Positions 36,360-46,779 of a stretch of 64,000 nucleotides of DNA are shown piece after piece. The stretch is from NCBI RefSeq assembly GCF_001510715.1, contig NZ_LMTJ01000011.1, positions 32,385 through 96,384 of the forward strand, given 5' to 3'. A program made the translations under genes and the position numbers. Positions within the stretch are counted from its first letter, which is position 1. Every line of letters begins with the position of its first letter. This stretch comes from Bacillus sp. FJAT-29814 (lineage in GTDB: Bacteria > Bacillota > Bacilli > Bacillales > Cytobacillaceae). The notes below the pieces were generated by a model. That model was not told the origin of the DNA and made no database searches. It saw nothing but the letters and a program-made list of their open reading frames with translations.

Positions 36360-37612
36360 ACAAACATATAACTGAGGATAGTTATGCTATATTGTTACTC
36401 TGTTCAGCACTTGGTCTGAAAGGTGAAAATACATCCAACAAAAGTCATGAGAAATATAAACCCTTTTCTCAGAAGGAATGGTTAAATTTAACACAAAGAA
36501 TAATAAAATCGGGATTAGAGAGACCTTCTGCATTATTTAAATTAACTGCTGGCGAAATAAGGGATTATCTATATCTGCCAGAAGAGACTGCTAATCGCAT
36601 TTCTTATTTACTGAACCGTACAACCAGCTTAACTATGGAACTCGAGAAGCTCAGTAATATGGGGATTTGGGTAACCACACGGGCGGAATCTAATTATCCA
36701 ACCAAATATAAAAAAAGATTAAAGGCCGATTCTCCAACAATTTTGTACGGTTCTGGGGATATTAGTTTAGTTGGAACAGATGGAATTGGGATTGTAGGTT
36801 CAAGGGATGTTGATGAACCAGGACAGATTTTCACTTCAAAATTAGCTAAAAAGTGTGCGGAGGAAAACCTGACTGTTATTTCCGGTGGATCCAGAGGCGT
36901 TGACATGATTGCACAGGAAACAGCTCTTCAATCACATGGAAAAGTTATTGCTGTTTTGTCCGATAGTCTTTCTAAAACTATTCAGAATAGAGAGATTAGA
37001 GATGCTGTAATAAGTGGGAATTTACTGTTATTATCCGCATTTCACCCTAACTCAAGGTTTACATCTTACAATGCCTTAGGACGTAATAAGCACATTTACG
37101 GACTGTCAAAGTACACTTTAATTTCTTCATCTGACTTTAATAAAGGTGGCACTTGGAAAGGCGCTATTGAAAATTTGAAGTCTGGGTGGGTTCCAGCTTT
37201 TGTTAGAACTGGAGACGCTGTTCCAGTGGGCAATCAAGAGTTAATTAAACGTGGGGTTATTGCAATCACCGAGAGTGAATTGACGAGTGAGAATGTTTCA
37301 TTGGAACACATTTTAAAAAACAAACTTAGTGCTACAGAAGATAATACAATTAACAACTTATCTAAACTTACAAGTAAAGATATATTTTTTACAGTTTGGC
37401 CAATAATTGAGGAATCGCTAGTAAAACCCAAAACAGAGAAGGAATTAGCCGAGCTATATCAGGTTGAACAAAACCAAATGAACATATGGTTAAAAAAGGC
37501 AGTTAGTCTAAAAAAAATTAAATACTTAAACGACACTCACTTTATTTCATCTGTTTTTTATAACAAGGAAGATGAAGCGACTCAGTTGGACATCTTTAAT
37601 ATTGATAGATAA
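36356..37612 (+). CDS. DprA/Smf-like (SLOG fold) protein
   Basis: The start overlaps the stop of the RecQ fusion by 4 bp. The central Rossmann domain is DprA-like: PTILYGSGDISLV, IGIVGSRDVDEPG, then VISGGSRGVDMIAQETALQS and KVIAVLSDSL. Unlike housekeeping DprA it has a different N-terminal ~120 residues and a longer C-terminus (residues 300-418) with a possible winged-helix segment (KTEKELAELYQVEQNQMNIW). It probably works with the helicase fusion as a two-gene unit, binding single-stranded DNA or a nucleotide. A terminator follows. Confidence 0.8.
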   Translation: MNKHITEDSYAILLLCSALGLKGENTSNKSHEKYKPFSQKEWLNLTQRIIKSGLERPSALFKLTAGEIRDYLYLPEETANRISYLLNRTTSLTMELEKLSNMGIWVTTRAESNYPTKYKKRLKADSPTILYGSGDISLVGTDGIGIVGSRDVDEPGQIFTSKLAKKCAEENLTVISGGSRGVDMIAQETALQSHGKVIAVLSDSLSKTIQNREIRDAVISGNLLLLSAFHPNSRFTSYNALGRNKHIYGLSKYTLISSSDFNKGGTWKGAIENLKSGWVPAFVRTGDAVPVGNQELIKRGVIAITESELTSENVSLEHILKNKLSATEDNTINNLSKLTSKDIFFTVWPIIEESLVKPKTEKELAELYQVEQNQMNIWLKKAVSLKKIKYLNDTHFISSVFYNKEDEATQLDIFNIDR

Positions 37613-37624
37613 ATTTTTTTCTTT

Positions 37625-37654
37625 AGGGCGCTCCAAAAGCGTCCTTTTTTATAA
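37625..37654 (+). terminator. Terminator after the DprA-like gene
   Basis: GGGCGCT and AGCGTCC pair (one G-T wobble) around a short loop and are followed by seven T residues. The next 260 bases up to 37914 hold nothing I can support. Confidence 0.75.
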
Positions 37655-37914
37655 CGATTAACTGCCGGTATACAGGGTTGACTTATTATTCTGTATTTAA
37701 CTATTATATTCCTCTATCTACGAAAATATCGATTACCAATTACTGACTTTTCCATAAGCAAACTATTCGTTTTTCACCTATCTTTTTTAAACTCACAATT
37801 TATACCAACCATTCTTTCAAATTCCAATTTTCCTAATGATAATATATATATCCTGTAGAAAATTTGAGGCAGGTTAAGAAAGAAGCAATCCTTCTCTAGG
37901 ATAATCTCTTTATT

Positions 37915-38934
37915 TTACTTATCAATATCAAGGCCAAAGAACTCAGATACTTTATCAATGGTGTATTGGCTTCTCAATTTGTAAGCACTATTCTGGTTAG
38001 CCTTCAAGCCCTTTATCCAATAAGCATCTTCCTTTGGGACAGTCTTAACCCATTCTACTTTAACAATATATTCGCATTTTTCAGGATCATCAACATCATG
38101 AAGCATATTAGGAGCTTTTACACTCAAATCAGCAACCTTTCCGATTCCAACATAACCGCTCTTAGGGATCATACAAAAGATTCTAGCACCAACAAATAGT
38201 CGCTTTAAAGTCTTGCTATACCAGTTCCCACCGCCAGCAGCAATAAAACCATACTAAACCGCGTCTTCCCAATTTCTTGAATTATTCTCCTCAAAATTAA
38301 CTACAAAATCTTGTTTGTTCCATTTTTCTTTTTTATTATCCACTTTTGGATTACTTGATTTTTCATCAACTATATTCGGATCCAGTAACCAACTTCTCGT
38401 AATAAATTGTTGTCCCTCTTCTTCAAAATACCTAAAAAACACAGCATTAATTGGAACATCAAAATTATTAGATAAATAGTTGATTATTCTTTCTGTCTCA
38501 CTATCTAATTGAGCCGATACAATCATTATTTGGTGGGTATCATTTATTTTATCAGGTAAACCGCTCTCAAATTTCTCAGCAAATGCCTCTTCTAATGGAG
38601 CATTATTTTTTTCTTCAAATATATTTAATATTTGATCATATGAAAGATTTTGTACCCAAGAGGCATAATCTATTGCTTGAGCTACCACATCTCTAGGTGT
38701 CCTACTTTTCTTCAACTCTATTATAACCAGGTTACCGTCCTGATTTATTGCAAGCATATCAATAAACTTACCGTAGTCCGTTTGTATTTGTCTTCCTACT
38801 AATAATAAGTCTTCTGACAGTATAGTGATATCCTTTGCCAAAATATCTTCTAATTTTTTCTCTGACTCAATAGGTGAAAATGAAACCTTTTTTATACCGC
38901 TGTTTACTTTCCATATCCCAACTTCAATGGGCAT
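37915..38934 (-). pseudogene. NucS/DUF91-like nuclease gene with one in-frame amber stop
   Basis: One frame runs from ATG 38934 to the stop at 37915 (339 codons) with a single interruption, TAG at 38254-38256. Before it: a PD-(D/E)XK core FIDMLAINQDGNLVIIELKK (about residues 75-94) as in NucS-like endonucleases. After it: YGFIAAGGGNWYSKTLKRL and MIPKSGYVGIGKV, the usual C-terminal partner region of these proteins. The flanking residues RNWEDAV/YGF show the codon was probably a lysine, glutamine or similar. Either a fresh pseudogene, suppressible nonsense or sequencing error. Confidence 0.75.
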
Positions 38935-39038
38935 ACTTACACCTCATTTAAAAGATTATTTTAACCCGACATATAACTCATATTTTTCAACAATTCAATT
39001 TTTCTTTTTTCGAAGTAATAAGAGTTCTCAAAGTAGCT

Positions 39039-40520
39039 TTATCTTGAACTATGTTTTGGCCAGTTAAAATCCTTTTTATAATACTTCCTTTTATGCTTTG
39101 CTAAGTCATGCTCCCACTCTGATATAGCGTAACTGAATTTTTCTACTCCATCCTTCTGCCCTTTTCTTAATTTAATGTTACCAGCGATTGTGTACGCTAC
39201 CTTTTTTAACCCAATTTCAGGAACTGTACGTTGTAATACCTTCCACCTTTGCTCCCTGGTGGTTCCTGTTATTTGATATCCTCTTTTCCGTAATTCACTT
39301 TTCTCGTTTAACCCAATAGCGTCATTTGAATCATCAGCATTGCCAATTACCTCTGTCGAAGGCCACTTGAACCATTCACTTTTACTTTCAATACTCTCTT
39401 TAGGACTGTTTTTCTTGTCTTCTTTTACATGTATATAACCAGGTTGATTTTTTTCTATGATTGTTCTTAATACTTGTCTGTTGACATATATTTCTTCTCT
39501 CTTGGGATGACTTAAAGCTTCCACTTGGATTATTTCTTTTATTTTTATCATTTCTTTATTTTCATAGACTGCTAAATTAATTATTATCTCTTGGTTTATA
39601 TCACTTAGGTTATCCCCGGGAGGAAGATTATACGATACTAGTCTTTCTACTTCAGTTGTCACTTGCTTTGCTTTTATTTTTTTTAGTATATGCTCTATAA
39701 TAATTACTTTTTCAATAATAGAATAACCATTAATCTTTTTAAAACGATTAACAAGGAGTAACAGTTTATCTTTATCCATACTACCTGTTTCCGATAAAAC
39801 TTTCGTAACATAACGATAGAATTTTATAGCCCAACGATTACTCTTTATTAATCTATTATATTTTGTTACTTGATTTTGAATAGCTTCGTCCATATCTAAT
39901 ATAAAACCATACCAAAGTAATTTTTCTAAAGTTTTTTCATTAACTTGTTCGTCAAGTTTTTCCCAATCAACTCTCATATCCAAAAAGAGTTGCATCAACT
40001 CTTTCTTATTGTCAAAAACTAGATATGTATGAAGAAGCTCTATAGTTAATTTTAAATTAAGGCATTCGTAAATGTTTCCTTCCAGCTCATCTATTCTTCG
40101 CCCAACCACTAAATCAATGTTAAACTTCCCCAAACTCCCTTCACAATAGTTTAGTAGTTTTAGAACATCGTAATAAACCTTATCTCTTAATGAATGCTTG
40201 AACTGAATTAATATTAGATCACACAGTTGATGAACAATTGTAGCATTGTTTGTTAAAAAAAGTTTAGTATGAATTCTTATTTTATGTAAATTTTCAGTAA
40301 GCAATAAAGCTAGTTTTCCATTTTCTGTTCTATGGATATATTCTAATAATCTTTTTACCGTATCAAAGAATTCTCTTGAGTTACTATAATCAATCCCTAT
40401 ACTCTTAAGATAGACAAGGACTGTCATAAAGTCATTTTCACTATTTATTGGCTCAAATTCCTCACCGTATTTCACCTTTAATTTCTCTACAGCTAAAGTA
40501 GAGAACACAACATTATCCAA
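39039..40520 (-). CDS. Unknown 493-aa protein with a conserved C-terminal domain
   Basis: Residues 1-330 are helical and unrecognised (a helical-repeat-like region). The last ~85 residues (KRGYQITGTTREQRWKVLQR, then LKKVAYTIAGNIKLRKGQKD and HKRKYYKKDFNWP) look like a well-conserved domain that I associate with restriction or helicase loci, without a name. It lies downstream of hsdR, separated by a hairpin at 40552-40580, so it may be expressed at a lower level from the same transcript or from its own promoter. Confidence 0.55.
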   Translation of the reverse strand: MDNVVFSTLAVEKLKVKYGEEFEPINSENDFMTVLVYLKSIGIDYSNSREFFDTVKRLLEYIHRTENGKLALLLTENLHKIRIHTKLFLTNNATIVHQLCDLILIQFKHSLRDKVYYDVLKLLNYCEGSLGKFNIDLVVGRRIDELEGNIYECLNLKLTIELLHTYLVFDNKKELMQLFLDMRVDWEKLDEQVNEKTLEKLLWYGFILDMDEAIQNQVTKYNRLIKSNRWAIKFYRYVTKVLSETGSMDKDKLLLLVNRFKKINGYSIIEKVIIIEHILKKIKAKQVTTEVERLVSYNLPPGDNLSDINQEIIINLAVYENKEMIKIKEIIQVEALSHPKREEIYVNRQVLRTIIEKNQPGYIHVKEDKKNSPKESIESKSEWFKWPSTEVIGNADDSNDAIGLNEKSELRKRGYQITGTTREQRWKVLQRTVPEIGLKKVAYTIAGNIKLRKGQKDGVEKFSYAISEWEHDLAKHKRKYYKKDFNWPKHSSR

Positions 40521-40551
40521 TTGACATCCCTCACTTCCTTAGTTGAAATAA

Positions 40552-40580
40552 AAGGCAACTTAAGAAATCTTAAGTGCCTT
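40552..40580. terminator. Hairpin between hsdR and the 493-aa gene
   Basis: AAGGCAACTTAAG and CTTAAGTGCCTT form a stem with one mismatch and a 4-nt loop, directly after hsdR on the minus strand. T-run is modest, so termination may be partial. Confidence 0.5.
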
Positions 40581-40604
40581 CAAATGTAGTTAGCAAATTT
40601 AATT

Positions 40605-43600
40605 TTATGCCCCAGCAATCTCTTCCGAATTTCGATTAATCTCGTCAATAACCCCAATAATCCTACGGGCATCATCCATATTGTCCTTAAACAGCTCAAC
40701 AATACTTCCGACAGACTTAAATGGATCTTGTTGTAGAACTTTCTTATCCATAACACCGTTCTTCACTACGTAATCCACAATGAGTTTTACAAATTTACTT
40801 TGTTGTAAATTTAATCGCTCTTCTGAAAGAAATTCAGAAAATGCTTCATTTGCTGCTTGTGGGTCTAATCCAACAATCTGTCTCACAAGTTTTGTAACAT
40901 GAGTATCACCAAAGTCCTTTTCGTAATCTTCTTTAGTACCTAATTCATTCCAAAGGATCGTTTCCAGAGTCCGTAAATCTTGTTCAGTCAGCTGCTTATT
41001 GTTTCTAAGCTTATGGATAGCTAATTGATCACGATGTTCTTTTAAATAATGATGTACTTTCTTTTTATAATTTTGTAAATCATTCGTATGGAAAATTGGA
41101 CCGTTTTCTTTTACCTCTAGTATTTGATCTTTGAAATTTGTGAAGTAAATCTTTTGCTTTTCTTTTTCAATAAATTTGATAAGGTCACGAAGAGCTTCAC
41201 GCACATTCTCTAGTTCAAAGATGTCAGCACTTTCCCAGAACTCTTCAGTTAAAACTTTATCAATTACAGGCTTTTGTGCAACTACTTGTGGTATTGTTCC
41301 CAATTTAGATAAAGCTTCTGCTGTTGTTACAACGCTGCGTATTGGCTTAGTAGCATTTTTTGTTTGTAGTTTAGCTAATTCAATCGTGTACATGACTAAA
41401 TCAAACCGTTTAGCAAATTCGTCATCATTAAATGGCACGATGATTGGAGAGATATGCTCTTTAATTTCATTTACATTCATTACCGTTAATGAGTTCCAAT
41501 TAGCTTTATTTTTATATTTATGCACATGTTGTATATGCTGGCGGACACGGAAGTTTTCATCATCCAATCCATTTATATCTGCAAAAACATCATTAATAAG
41601 TTCGTTACGATGTGAAATATAGTCCTCTGTTTGATATTCCATACCTTGAAGCTCTTTAATGATTTCCACCTTTGAAATAAATAGTTTTTCCGTTAGTCCT
41701 TCCGTATGTTTACCTTCCATTCCTTTTGGGTTTTCTCTAAAGAATTCAAAGTTACCACAATAATCAAATATCAAGAAGTGTGTTTTGTCCTTCCCTATAC
41801 CCAATAAGTCAGGACATAATCGAGTTCCACGCCCAATCATTTGCCAGAACTTCGATTTAGATCGCACCTTTTTAAAGAAAACTAAATTCACGACTTCTGG
41901 AATATCGACACCTGTATCTAGCATATCAACGGATACAGCAATTTGTGGCATCTTTTCTCTAGTTGAAAAGTCTTCAATTAATGTTTGGTAGTAATTAACG
42001 CTATAGTCGATAACCTTAGCAAATTCACCACCATACTCAGGGAAAAGAATATCAAATCGCTCGACAATTTTAACCGCATGCTGATGGTTTTTAGCAAATA
42101 TAATCGTTTTACCGAGCTTATCGCCGCCCTCAACGTGAATTCCTTTTTCCATTATATTCTTGAGAACGGTATCAATTGTATCTGCATTAAATAACCACTC
42201 GTTCAATGCGCCACTATCGATATCCTCTCCAACTTCATCCTCAAACGTTTCCTCATATATTTCTTTTTCTTCATCAGTTAAATCATCATAACGAATCCCT
42301 TCTTCAAGGAACTTCATTTTTGTTTCAATTGTCCTGTAATCAACGAGGTAGCCATCTTCTACTGCCTTTTCCAATTCATAAGCATAAGTTGGTGTACCAC
42401 TTTCCAAGTTAAATACTTCATAAGTATTTTTATCTATTTCGTCTTTTGGTGTAGCAGTAAGTCCAAGCAGGATACCATCAAAATAGTTGAAAATCGAGCG
42501 ATATTTCTTGTAAATACTACGGTGCGATTCATCAATAATAATTAAATCAAAATGACCAATCGTGAAAAGTTTTTTTCCATCTTTGCGTTTCGTATCATCA
42601 ATCGCATTCATCATCGTCGGATACGTAGAAAAAACCATCCGACTTTCTTCAGGATTATCTTTGTTATCTAACAGATTACATAAAGATAAGCTTGGTAGAA
42701 GATTATTAAAGTTTTTCTTTGCTTGCAGTAGCAGTGTTTTACGGTCTGCCAGAAACAAAACGTTTTTGATCCAATTATGACGAGAGAGAACATCTACAAT
42801 CGAGATAGAGACTCTTGTTTTTCCACTACCAGTTGCCATAACTAATAACATCTTCCGTTGGTTGTTTTCTAAAGCATCACATACTGCTAGAATAGATTCT
42901 TTTTGATAATAGCGATTCGTAATATCATCGTTAATACTGATGTTTTTAAGCTCACGTTTCATTGTACGACGGTCGATAACTAGTTTTAAATCGGCTTTAT
43001 TATAGAAGCCCGATACTCTTCTTGGTGGATATGGTTGATGCCAAATATAAGTTTCAAAGCCGTTTGTATAAAAAACAACGGGACGTTGGCCATGCATTTG
43101 TTCAATACAATCTGCATATAGTTTCGCTTGCTGCTTACCGGCATTAGGATCTTTTGATGTACGTTTTGCTTCAACGACAGCAATAGGTTTTCCATTATCC
43201 CCAAAAAGTACATAATCTACAAAGCCAATACCTTGATTATTAGGCATTCCTGTTACTTCGTATTCTCTAATCACATCTTTACCAAATTCCCATCCAGCCA
43301 GTTTTAAATCAAGATCAATATACTTCTGTCTAGTATCAAATTCGTTTAATTCATCAACTTGGAAGTCATAATGATCTATATTTGATTCACGTTTAGCTGT
43401 ATTTGCCTTACGCAGCTCCTCGTTTTCCTTCATCATTTCTTCTAAACGTCGGTCTTTAGAGCTTAATTGCTCGTATAAATCTTGTAATTCTTTCGGTCGA
43501 ACCCGTTTTTCTTTACCCTCCTGAAGTAATGACTCGTTAAATTCTTTTGCGGTGTATTCATCCGAATAGCAGTAATCAATCCAGGCTACAAACTGATGAA

Positions 43601-43943
43601 GGTTGTGTAAAGAAAGAATCGCTTCATCACGACTAATATTTGCATTAGAATGGACGGAAACATTTCCAAGTTTAACGATGTACTTTAACAAAGGAAGTAA
43701 TTCTTCATCTATAATGGCTAAAAAATTTGAATCGTGTATTAAACTAGATAAATTCTCTTGATAAGGCACTTTTAATTCACTGTCTGAACTATAAAGCCAT
43801 TTTACTGCAAGTTCAAGAGCGCGACGTGACAAAATTGCACACGTCGCAGGACTCACAATTAGAGCTTTTTCTGCTTCTAAACATGAATCAGCAAAACTTT
43901 TATATTGAGTTTGTTCTTTAAGAAAGCCAAAATTAGTGGTCAA
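40605..43943 (-). CDS. hsdR: Type I restriction enzyme, R subunit (HsdR)
   Basis: This 1112-residue protein has, in order, a DUF4145-like N-terminal domain (residues 15-125), a short coiled coil (150-190), a PD-(D/E)XK nuclease core VDYVLFGDNGKPIAVVEAK (242-260), then an SF2 motor with ATGSGKT (370-376), DESH (471-474), TATP (496-499) and QMIGRGTRLCPDLLG. The C-terminal ~350 residues resemble the region that docks to the methylase. It translocates DNA using ATP and cleaves unmethylated DNA as part of HsdR2M2S. It starts 18 bp after the stop of hsdS on the minus strand; all motifs look intact. Confidence 0.92.
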   Translation of the reverse strand: MTTNFGFLKEQTQYKSFADSCLEAEKALIVSPATCAILSRRALELAVKWLYSSDSELKVPYQENLSSLIHDSNFLAIIDEELLPLLKYIVKLGNVSVHSNANISRDEAILSLHNLHQFVAWIDYCYSDEYTAKEFNESLLQEGKEKRVRPKELQDLYEQLSSKDRRLEEMMKENEELRKANTAKRESNIDHYDFQVDELNEFDTRQKYIDLDLKLAGWEFGKDVIREYEVTGMPNNQGIGFVDYVLFGDNGKPIAVVEAKRTSKDPNAGKQQAKLYADCIEQMHGQRPVVFYTNGFETYIWHQPYPPRRVSGFYNKADLKLVIDRRTMKRELKNISINDDITNRYYQKESILAVCDALENNQRKMLLVMATGSGKTRVSISIVDVLSRHNWIKNVLFLADRKTLLLQAKKNFNNLLPSLSLCNLLDNKDNPEESRMVFSTYPTMMNAIDDTKRKDGKKLFTIGHFDLIIIDESHRSIYKKYRSIFNYFDGILLGLTATPKDEIDKNTYEVFNLESGTPTYAYELEKAVEDGYLVDYRTIETKMKFLEEGIRYDDLTDEEKEIYEETFEDEVGEDIDSGALNEWLFNADTIDTVLKNIMEKGIHVEGGDKLGKTIIFAKNHQHAVKIVERFDILFPEYGGEFAKVIDYSVNYYQTLIEDFSTREKMPQIAVSVDMLDTGVDIPEVVNLVFFKKVRSKSKFWQMIGRGTRLCPDLLGIGKDKTHFLIFDYCGNFEFFRENPKGMEGKHTEGLTEKLFISKVEIIKELQGMEYQTEDYISHRNELINDVFADINGLDDENFRVRQHIQHVHKYKNKANWNSLTVMNVNEIKEHISPIIVPFNDDEFAKRFDLVMYTIELAKLQTKNATKPIRSVVTTAEALSKLGTIPQVVAQKPVIDKVLTEEFWESADIFELENVREALRDLIKFIEKEKQKIYFTNFKDQILEVKENGPIFHTNDLQNYKKKVHHYLKEHRDQLAIHKLRNNKQLTEQDLRTLETILWNELGTKEDYEKDFGDTHVTKLVRQIVGLDPQAANEAFSEFLSEERLNLQQSKFVKLIVDYVVKNGVMDKKVLQQDPFKSVGSIVELFKDNMDDARRIIGVIDEINRNSEEIAGA

Positions 43944-43960
43944 GAATATCCCTCCTTTAT

Positions 43961-45181
43961 TTAGACATTCGGAAGTTTTTCTTGGGTGAATAGTTCTCCT
44001 TTGAAGGCACGTTGCATTAAGGCATTATAATTTCTTTCAATTTCAATTAGTGACTTCTCCATATGATTTTTTTGTATATCAATTCTGTTGAAAATCTCAG
44101 TAAATTTCTTTTGAATATCAATAGGAGGAACAGGAATATTTATTCTCCTAAATTTCTCCATGGAAATATTTAACATAGAACCACTTGTTCCTGTTGCATT
44201 CTTAGAGAACTCATTTCTAATAAAATTATGACTGATAATAGCTTTAAAATATTCAGTACTAACAATATCCTTGTTTACTATAATTTCCCATAATTTATCT
44301 GGTAGTATTAAATCTGGATAATCTTCTTTAATAATTGCAGATGCACCTACTAGTTCTCTTGTATTTGCTCGACTAAATAGAATACTTCCCTTACTAGGGT
44401 GTATTGCCTTTTTTATTTCTACATTTTTATCTATAACTTTGTATTCATTAGGGTCGAATTCCCCTCTAGTTACTGCACTAATTTTTAGAACTGCTATTTC
44501 ATTTGGTTTTTTATCTCTTTCATCTCCACCTACACTCCAACCAGAAACAACAGAATCTACAACTTCACTTATTTTTTTTATTTCCCAGTTCATTGAATTT
44601 GAAGGAATGTCACCAAACATCTCCAAAAACACACTTTCCTTTAATTGGTCTATTGCTTCGATTTGGGCTTTGCGTTTGTCGATTAAATTTAGAGCTAACA
44701 TTAATATTTTTGAAATTCTTTGTTGTGTAGGTACATCAGGTAATGGTAACTTAATGTTTTTTACATAACCCTGGCTAATATGTTTTTGCGCTCCACCGTA
44801 ACTATCAAATAATATTTTTTTTCTAATACTAATTAAAAAGAAATATAAATATTCTGGAACAAATTTTTCATTTGGAATAATTCCAGTTACTGACTGATTA
44901 GCTGTAGCTTCAAATTCTAATAATCCCACTTTTCCTGTAGTAGCACCAGTAAGTGCTATTACTACTGTCTTCTTAGGCATTAGTTTGGCAGAACTATTTT
45001 TCAATCCGGACTCTGTAATAAATTTATCAGCACTATATATTTTTCTATCTTGACATGCTCCAGAAGGTAACCAAGGAATTGTGCCATTTTTCCAATACTC
45101 ATTAACTTTCGTGCTTGGAGTGCCTCCAGTCACTACTTCGGCAAAATCACTAATTTTAATTAATCTCCAATTATTTTTCAT
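43961..45181 (-). CDS. hsdS: Type I restriction specificity subunit (HsdS)
   Basis: ATG 45181 overlaps the hsdM stop by 11 bp, indicating coupling. The ~406-residue protein has two target-recognition half-subunits, each ending in a conserved helix: NIKLPLPDVPTQQRISKILM near residues 145-164 and INIPVPPIDIQKKFTEIFN near 355-373. The TRDs set the two halves of the bipartite target, which cannot be read from sequence. It acts with HsdM (upstream) and HsdR (downstream). Confidence 0.9.
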   Translation of the reverse strand: MKNNWRLIKISDFAEVVTGGTPSTKVNEYWKNGTIPWLPSGACQDRKIYSADKFITESGLKNSSAKLMPKKTVVIALTGATTGKVGLLEFEATANQSVTGIIPNEKFVPEYLYFFLISIRKKILFDSYGGAQKHISQGYVKNIKLPLPDVPTQQRISKILMLALNLIDKRKAQIEAIDQLKESVFLEMFGDIPSNSMNWEIKKISEVVDSVVSGWSVGGDERDKKPNEIAVLKISAVTRGEFDPNEYKVIDKNVEIKKAIHPSKGSILFSRANTRELVGASAIIKEDYPDLILPDKLWEIIVNKDIVSTEYFKAIISHNFIRNEFSKNATGTSGSMLNISMEKFRRINIPVPPIDIQKKFTEIFNRIDIQKNHMEKSLIEIERNYNALMQRAFKGELFTQEKLPNV

Positions 45182-46646
45182 CCTTATCAAGTCCTAACAA
45201 GTTTTCAATTTCATGTAATCCCAAGATAATATCATTTTCTAGGGATTTAATTTCACCTATAATTATCTGCGGCTTCTCATACTCTACTTCCTCATATTCA
45301 ATCTCTTTGTATTTGTTAATAGACAGATCATAGTCATTTTCACGTAACTCATCCACTGATACAAAGAAAGATTGTTCTGTTCGTTTTCTATCTTTTTCTG
45401 TTTGTAAATCATTAAACCGGGCAATGATATCAGGAATATCATTTTGTTCAATAGGACTTCGTTTATCATCAAGCGAATAGCCATCTGCTTCCATATCATA
45501 AAACCATACTTTATCTGTACCACCCGCTCCTGTTTTTGTAAAAATCATTATTGCTGTCGATACTCCAGCATAAGGCTTAAATACACCACTTGGCATTGAA
45601 ATAATAGCTTCTAATTTATGAGTATCAATAATCTCTTTTCGGATCTGTTTATGTGCATTTGTGCTACCGAATAGAACACCATCTGGAACAATCACAGCCG
45701 CACGACCACCAGCTTTTAGAATACGAATAAAAAGAGCTAGGAAGAGTAATTCGGTTTTCTTAGTTTTTGTTATCTTTAATAACTCGTTTGAAACTCCTTC
45801 TTCATCAAGTGAACCTTTGAATGGAGGGTTTGCAAGTACAAGGGTATATTGGTCTTTATCTTTATTCACTTCTGCAAGAGAATCACGGTAGTCGATATTA
45901 GGATTATCAATGCCATGTAGCATCATGTTCATTGCACCGATACGCAACATCGTTCTGTCCATATCATTTCCGTAAAACATTGTGTTGTTAAAGTGCTCTT
46001 TTAAGCCTTGCACTAAAAACAAATCACTATGATTTTTACGTAAATAATCTGCCGCCGATACAAGAAAACCTGCTGACCCCATTGCCGGATCAATAATAAC
46101 ATCTTCAGGAGTAGGTTTCATGAGTTCCACCATCATATCGATAATATGGCGTGGTGTACGAAACTGCCCATTTGTCCCAGAAGTTGCTACTTTTGATAGC
46201 AGGTACTCGTATAAATCTCCTTTTGTATCACGATCTTTCATTGGGATGTTATCAATTCCATCAATAATCTTAGAAAGCATATTTGCAGTAGGAATCATAA
46301 ACATTGCATCATTCATATATTTTGAGTACGCGGAATCTTCTTTACCATGTAAATTCTTTATAAAAGGAAATACCTCTTTGGATACAACTTCATACATTTC
46401 TTCAGCTGACCCAAGTTGTTTAAACTGGCTCCAGCGCAAATGCTGCTTATCTTTGGGAAACAAGCCTTGATGTTCCATTCCAAGAAACTCGGCTTCCTTT
46501 TCTTTCGTTGTTTCTGTTTCATCTAGTCCTTTTATAAATAATAGATAAGTAAATTGTTCTATAACTGTTAATGGGTTTGTAATACCGCCTGTCCAAAACG
46601 TTTCCCATATTTTATCTACTTTATTTCTAATTTCACCTGTTATCAT
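45171..46646 (-). CDS. hsdM: Type I restriction methyltransferase subunit (HsdM)
   Basis: AAGGAGG lies ten bases before ATG 46646. The 491-residue protein has the HsdM helical N-terminus (residues 8-140), the SAM-binding motif DPAMGSAGF (186-194) and the N6-adenine catalytic motif NPPF (273-276), so it is complete. It methylates adenine within the target chosen by HsdS and forms the core of the type I enzyme. Its N-terminus (MITGEIRNKVDKIWETFW) differs from the broken hsdM at 17.7 kb, so the two derive from separate systems. Confidence 0.93.
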   Translation of the reverse strand: MITGEIRNKVDKIWETFWTGGITNPLTVIEQFTYLLFIKGLDETETTKEKEAEFLGMEHQGLFPKDKQHLRWSQFKQLGSAEEMYEVVSKEVFPFIKNLHGKEDSAYSKYMNDAMFMIPTANMLSKIIDGIDNIPMKDRDTKGDLYEYLLSKVATSGTNGQFRTPRHIIDMMVELMKPTPEDVIIDPAMGSAGFLVSAADYLRKNHSDLFLVQGLKEHFNNTMFYGNDMDRTMLRIGAMNMMLHGIDNPNIDYRDSLAEVNKDKDQYTLVLANPPFKGSLDEEGVSNELLKITKTKKTELLFLALFIRILKAGGRAAVIVPDGVLFGSTNAHKQIRKEIIDTHKLEAIISMPSGVFKPYAGVSTAIMIFTKTGAGGTDKVWFYDMEADGYSLDDKRSPIEQNDIPDIIARFNDLQTEKDRKRTEQSFFVSVDELRENDYDLSINKYKEIEYEEVEYEKPQIIIGEIKSLENDIILGLHEIENLLGLDKDEK

Positions 46647-46779
46647 CCTGTTACCTCCTTGATTTTTCCAACTATTATTATATCACTATCTAGAATTTCC
46701 TTATAGTAGTTGGTTGGCAGTAAAAGGTTCTTTACAGCTCTTACCACCAACCACTAATTTTTAGCTTGGTACATCCAAC

